Origin: Carboxydothermus islandicus
GTDB lineage: Bacteria > Bacillota > Z-2901 > Carboxydothermales > Carboxydothermaceae
Direction: 5' to 3'
DNA: 64,000 nt
Assembly (NCBI RefSeq): GCF_001950325.1
Contig: NZ_BDJL01000030.1
Span: 1-64,000, forward strand
In this document: positions 61,208 through 64,000 of the stretch, piece by piece
How positions within the stretch are numbered: position 1 is the first letter of the stretch
How the letters are laid out: each line of letters begins with the position of its first letter
Program-made: the position numbers and the translations under genes
Notes under the pieces: generated by a model
What the model was told of the DNA's origin: nothing
The model's input: the letters and a program-made list of their open reading frames with translations, nothing else
Databases searched by the model: none

Positions 61208-64000
61208 TTAATGATAATCTTGAAGGGCATAAACTTTAATTTCTTCTTCTTTGTTGATTAAATACTCCAGCATATTGGCCATCGCCCGGGCCGTATCTAA
61301 GGATGTAAGACACGGAACACCCAGCTCAACAGCAGTACGGCGAATTCTAAAGCCTTCCTTTTCCGGCTGACTTCCAGAGGTAAGCGTGTTGATCACCAAT
61401 TGAATTTGGTCATCCCGCAGTAAGTCAAGAATATTATACGTTCCCTCCGAAAGTTTTTTCACTTTAACCACATCTAACCCTTTGCTTGTCAGGAAGTTTG
61501 CCGTTCCTTCGGTGGCAAAAATTCTAAACCCTAAATCGGCAAATTTTTTAATGATAGAATATGCTTCTTCCTTATCCCGGTCGGCAATTGTAGCAAGGAC
61601 GGTTCCTTTTAATGGAACTTTAATTCCCGAAGCAATCAAAGCTTTATACAATGCTTCGGGAAAAGTTTGGGCAACTCCCATGACCTCTCCCGTCGATTTC
61701 ATTTCCGGTCCTAAACTTACATCTAAGTTGGTAAGCTTGGCAAAGGAAAATACCGGAGCTTTTACACCCCATAAATTTCTCGTGGGTAAAATTCCTCCCT
61801 GATAACCAACTTCTCGTAAGGTTTTCCCTAAGGATAACAGGGTAGCAATTTTAACCATGGGAACTCCGGTTATTTTACTCAAAAACGGTATCGTTCTACT
61901 TGCCCGGGGATTAACCTCAAGAACATATAGTTCGTTTTCGTAAACCACATACTGAATATTTAAAAGTCCTTTAATACCCAAGCCCAAAGCAATTTTACAG
62001 GTATACTCGTAAATTTTATCGATCATCTCGGCATCCAAATGTAATGTTGGATAAACAGCTATACTATCTCCGGAATGAACTCCCGCCCGTTCAATATGCT
62101 CCATAATCCCCGGTATAAACACTTCTTTCCCATCCGCTAACGCGTCCACTTCTATTTCCAGTCCTTCCAAGTAACGGTCAATTAAAACCGGATGCTCAGG
62201 AGAAATTTGGGTTGCCCACTTCATGTAATTTTTTAGTTCCTCTTCATTATAAACTATTTCCATGGCCCGGCCACCCAAAACGTAAGATGGGCGAACCACC
62301 ACCGGATATCCAATTTCTTTAGCCGTTTGTACGGCTTCCGAAATAGCAAAAACACCTTTACCGGCAGGTCGTTTTAACCCCAAGGAGTTTAAAAAAGCGT
62401 CGAATTTTTGCCGGTCTTCGGCCGTATCAATAGCCTCTACACCGCTGCCAAACAGTTTGATCCCTGCCTGAGCAAGGGGTTTAGCTAAATTTATGGCAGT
62501 CTGTCCTCCAAACTGTACAACTACTCCTTCCGGTTTTTCATGATCAATGATATTTTTGACATCCTCAAAGGTTAAGGGATCAAAATAAAGGCGATCGGAA
62601 GTGTCAAAATCGGTACTGACCGTTTCGGGGTTGTTATTAATAATTACTGCTTTGTACCCTTCCTCTCTTAAGGTCCAGACCGCATGTACCGAACAGTAGT
62701 CAAACTCAATACCCTGTCCTATCCTAATAGGTCCGGAACCCAATACAAGAGCTTTTTTGCCTGAAGTTTCCTTGGCTTCATTTTCCTTTTCGTAGGTTGA
62801 ATAAAAGTACGGAGTTTTGGCTTCAAATTCCCCGGCACAGGTGTCAACCATTTTATAAACCGGTTTTACCCCGTATTTTTCTCTTAAATTTCGAACTTCC
62901 CCTTCCGTTAAGCCTTTAAGTGCCGCAATTTCCCTATCGGAGAAATTCATTTTCTTTGCTTCTAATAAAAGTTCTGCTGTTAGGTCTTCGCGGGCGATTT
63001 TTTGCTCAAAACGTACAATATTTTCAATCTTTTTTAAGAAAAACTGGTCAATCCCCGTAATTTCCGAAAGCTTTTCAAGGCTATAACCCTGAATTATCGC
63101 TTCCCGCAGGTAAAAAAGCCGTTCATCATCGGGGTATTTTAACTTTTCCTCAAGCCTTGTAAGGTCTAAACCTTTCTTGGAAAGGCCATAAACTCCAATT
63201 TCCAGGGAACGTAATGCTTTGTTCAATGCCCCTTCAAAAGTTCGATCTATGGCCATTACCTCTCCCGTGGCTTTCATCTGGGTACCGATTCTTTTATCCA
63301 TCGTCCGAAACTTATCAAAGGGCCAGCGGGGAATCTTTACCACCACGTAATCCAAAGCCGGTTCAAAAGCTGCTGTGGTTTTACCGGTTACCGCATTAGG
63401 TATTTCCGGTAAAGTTAAACCCACCGCAATTTTTGCAGCAACTTTAGCAATAGGGTAGCCGGTAGCTTTTGACGCCAGGGCACTGGAACGGGAAACCCGC
63501 GGGTTTACTTCAATAACATAGTATTTAAAACTTTTGGGATCTAAAGCAAATTGAACATTACAGCCCCCTTCTATCTTAAGAGCCCGAATTATTTTTAACG
63601 CAGCATTGCGCAAAAGCTGGTACTCTTTATCGGATAAAGTCTGGGAAGGAGCTACCACTATTGAATCGCCGGTATGCACGCCTACCGGATCGATATTTTC
63701 CATGTTACAAACTATAATGGCATTATCCATCGCATCTCTTATAACTTCGTATTCAATTTCCTTCCAGCCAGCAACACTTTTTTCTACCAAAACCTGTTGA
63801 ATTAAACTTTGCTTAAGACCTCTCTGGCAAATTTCCTTAAACTCTTCATCATTATGGGCAATTCCGCCACCGGAACCTCCCAAAGTATAGGCAGGACGAA
63901 TTATTACCGGATAGCCAATACTGCGCGCAAACTTAAGGCCATCCTCAACATTGGTTACAATGGTACTTTCCGGTACCGGTTCGCCAATGGCGAGCATGGT
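61208..64000 (-). CDS. carB: Carbamoyl-phosphate synthase large chain (partial)
   Basis: The C-terminal 930 residues of CarB are present; the first 140 or so lie beyond the right edge. It makes carbamoyl phosphate from glutamine-derived ammonia, bicarbonate and two ATP. The two homologous ATP-grasp halves are visible: [14 protein letters not shown] and [20 protein letters not shown] in the first, [28 protein letters not shown] and [18 protein letters not shown] in the second. A C-terminal MGS-like regulatory domain follows (from about [16 protein letters not shown]). The first Met in the window is internal, not the start. Confidence 0.97.
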   Translation of the reverse strand, partial: TMLAIGEPVPESTIVTNVEDGLKFARSIGYPVIIRPAYTLGGSGGGIAHNDEEFKEICQRGLKQSLIQQVLVEKSVAGWKEIEYEVIRDAMDNAIIVCNMENIDPVGVHTGDSIVVAPSQTLSDKEYQLLRNAALKIIRALKIEGGCNVQFALDPKSFKYYVIEVNPRVSRSSALASKATGYPIAKVAAKIAVGLTLPEIPNAVTGKTTAAFEPALDYVVVKIPRWPFDKFRTMDKRIGTQMKATGEVMAIDRTFEGALNKALRSLEIGVYGLSKKGLDLTRLEEKLKYPDDERLFYLREAIIQGYSLEKLSEITGIDQFFLKKIENIVRFEQKIAREDLTAELLLEAKKMNFSDREIAALKGLTEGEVRNLREKYGVKPVYKMVDTCAGEFEAKTPYFYSTYEKENEAKETSGKKALVLGSGPIRIGQGIEFDYCSVHAVWTLREEGYKAVIINNNPETVSTDFDTSDRLYFDPLTFEDVKNIIDHEKPEGVVVQFGGQTAINLAKPLAQAGIKLFGSGVEAIDTAEDRQKFDAFLNSLGLKRPAGKGVFAISEAVQTAKEIGYPVVVRPSYVLGGRAMEIVYNEEELKNYMKWATQISPEHPVLIDRYLEGLEIEVDALADGKEVFIPGIMEHIERAGVHSGDSIAVYPTLHLDAEMIDKIYEYTCKIALGLGIKGLLNIQYVVYENELYVLEVNPRASRTIPFLSKITGVPMVKIATLLSLGKTLREVGYQGGILPTRNLWGVKAPVFSFAKLTNLDVSLGPEMKSTGEVMGVAQTFPEALYKALIASGIKVPLKGTVLATIADRDKEEAYSIIKKFADLGFRIFATEGTANFLTSKGLDVVKVKKLSEGTYNILDLLRDDQIQLVINTLTSGSQPEKEGFRIRRTAVELGVPCLTSLDTARAMANMLEYLINKEEEIKVYALQDYH

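Noticed and set aside
1-64000. CRISPR arrays, tRNA/rRNA genes, prophage or defence genes
   Set aside because: No regularly spaced repeats, cloverleaf genes or phage/defence families were seen; the region is mostly core housekeeping.

Overview
The window reads as a contiguous piece of chromosome from an AT-rich, spore-forming, Gram-positive anaerobe of the Clostridia/Thermoanaerobacterales kind. Evidence includes the germination protease gene next to two alpha/beta SASP genes, ylbJ, fapR, remA, the prkC/prpC pair, the ylxM-ffh-rpsP-khpA-rimM-trmD order, zinc-ribbon L28 and L32, a short-type AhcY and a DapL-type aminotransferase. GTG and TTG starts behind strong Shine-Dalgarno sequences are common. 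Gene order and style resemble Carboxydothermus; that is recognition from memory, not a database result. Almost everything lies on the minus strand.

Layout by coordinate. 72-4262 (-): ylxM, ffh, rpsP, khpA, rimM, trmD and a second SPOUT methyltransferase, driven by a promoter that overlaps the one for a divergent patA-like aminotransferase (4336-5709, +). 5699-22844 (-): a roughly 17-kb head-to-tail run, fapR-plsX-fabH-fabK-fabD-fabG-acpP-fabF-rnc-smc-ftsY-mtnP-ahcY-aldolase-like-mtaD-rlmI-like. It links FapR-controlled fatty-acid synthesis to RNase III, chromosome condensation, the SRP receptor and disposal of S-adenosylhomocysteine/methylthioadenosine. 22947-25934 (-): pta-ackA and yceD-rpmF, the latter behind a consensus promoter. 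26072-27157 (+): ylbJ. 27147-28635 (-): a coiled-coil protein, coaD and rsmD. 28654-28780 holds a candidate plus-strand small RNA.

28780-31441: a YkgJ-type cysteine-cluster protein, gpr (+), two SASP genes (-), and two unrecognised small genes of 50 and 42 codons. 31440-39624 (-, except rpmB): recG, rpmB, hslO, a YfcE-type phosphoesterase and the riboflavin operon ribD-ribE-ribBA-ribH under an FMN riboswitch. 38965-49498 (-): priA-def-fmt-DUF116-rsmB-rlmN-prpC-prkC-rsgA-rpe. 49536-56021 (-): dapF-dapL, then after a terminator aspB-yicC-remA-gmk-rpoZ-coaBC. 56039-56361 holds a decayed TnpB-type transposon fragment. 56559-58310 (+): rqcH. 58241 to the end (-): the pyrimidine genes carB (partial)-pyrK-pyrD-pyrF-pyrE.

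Most of the window is housekeeping. The best candidates for something undescribed are: a class II aldolase-fold protein in the SAH/MTA salvage cluster that has lost its catalytic and metal-binding residues; a probable small RNA with a C-rich loop at 28.7 kb; and a 50-residue gene beside the SASPs with a germination-protease-like cleavage motif.
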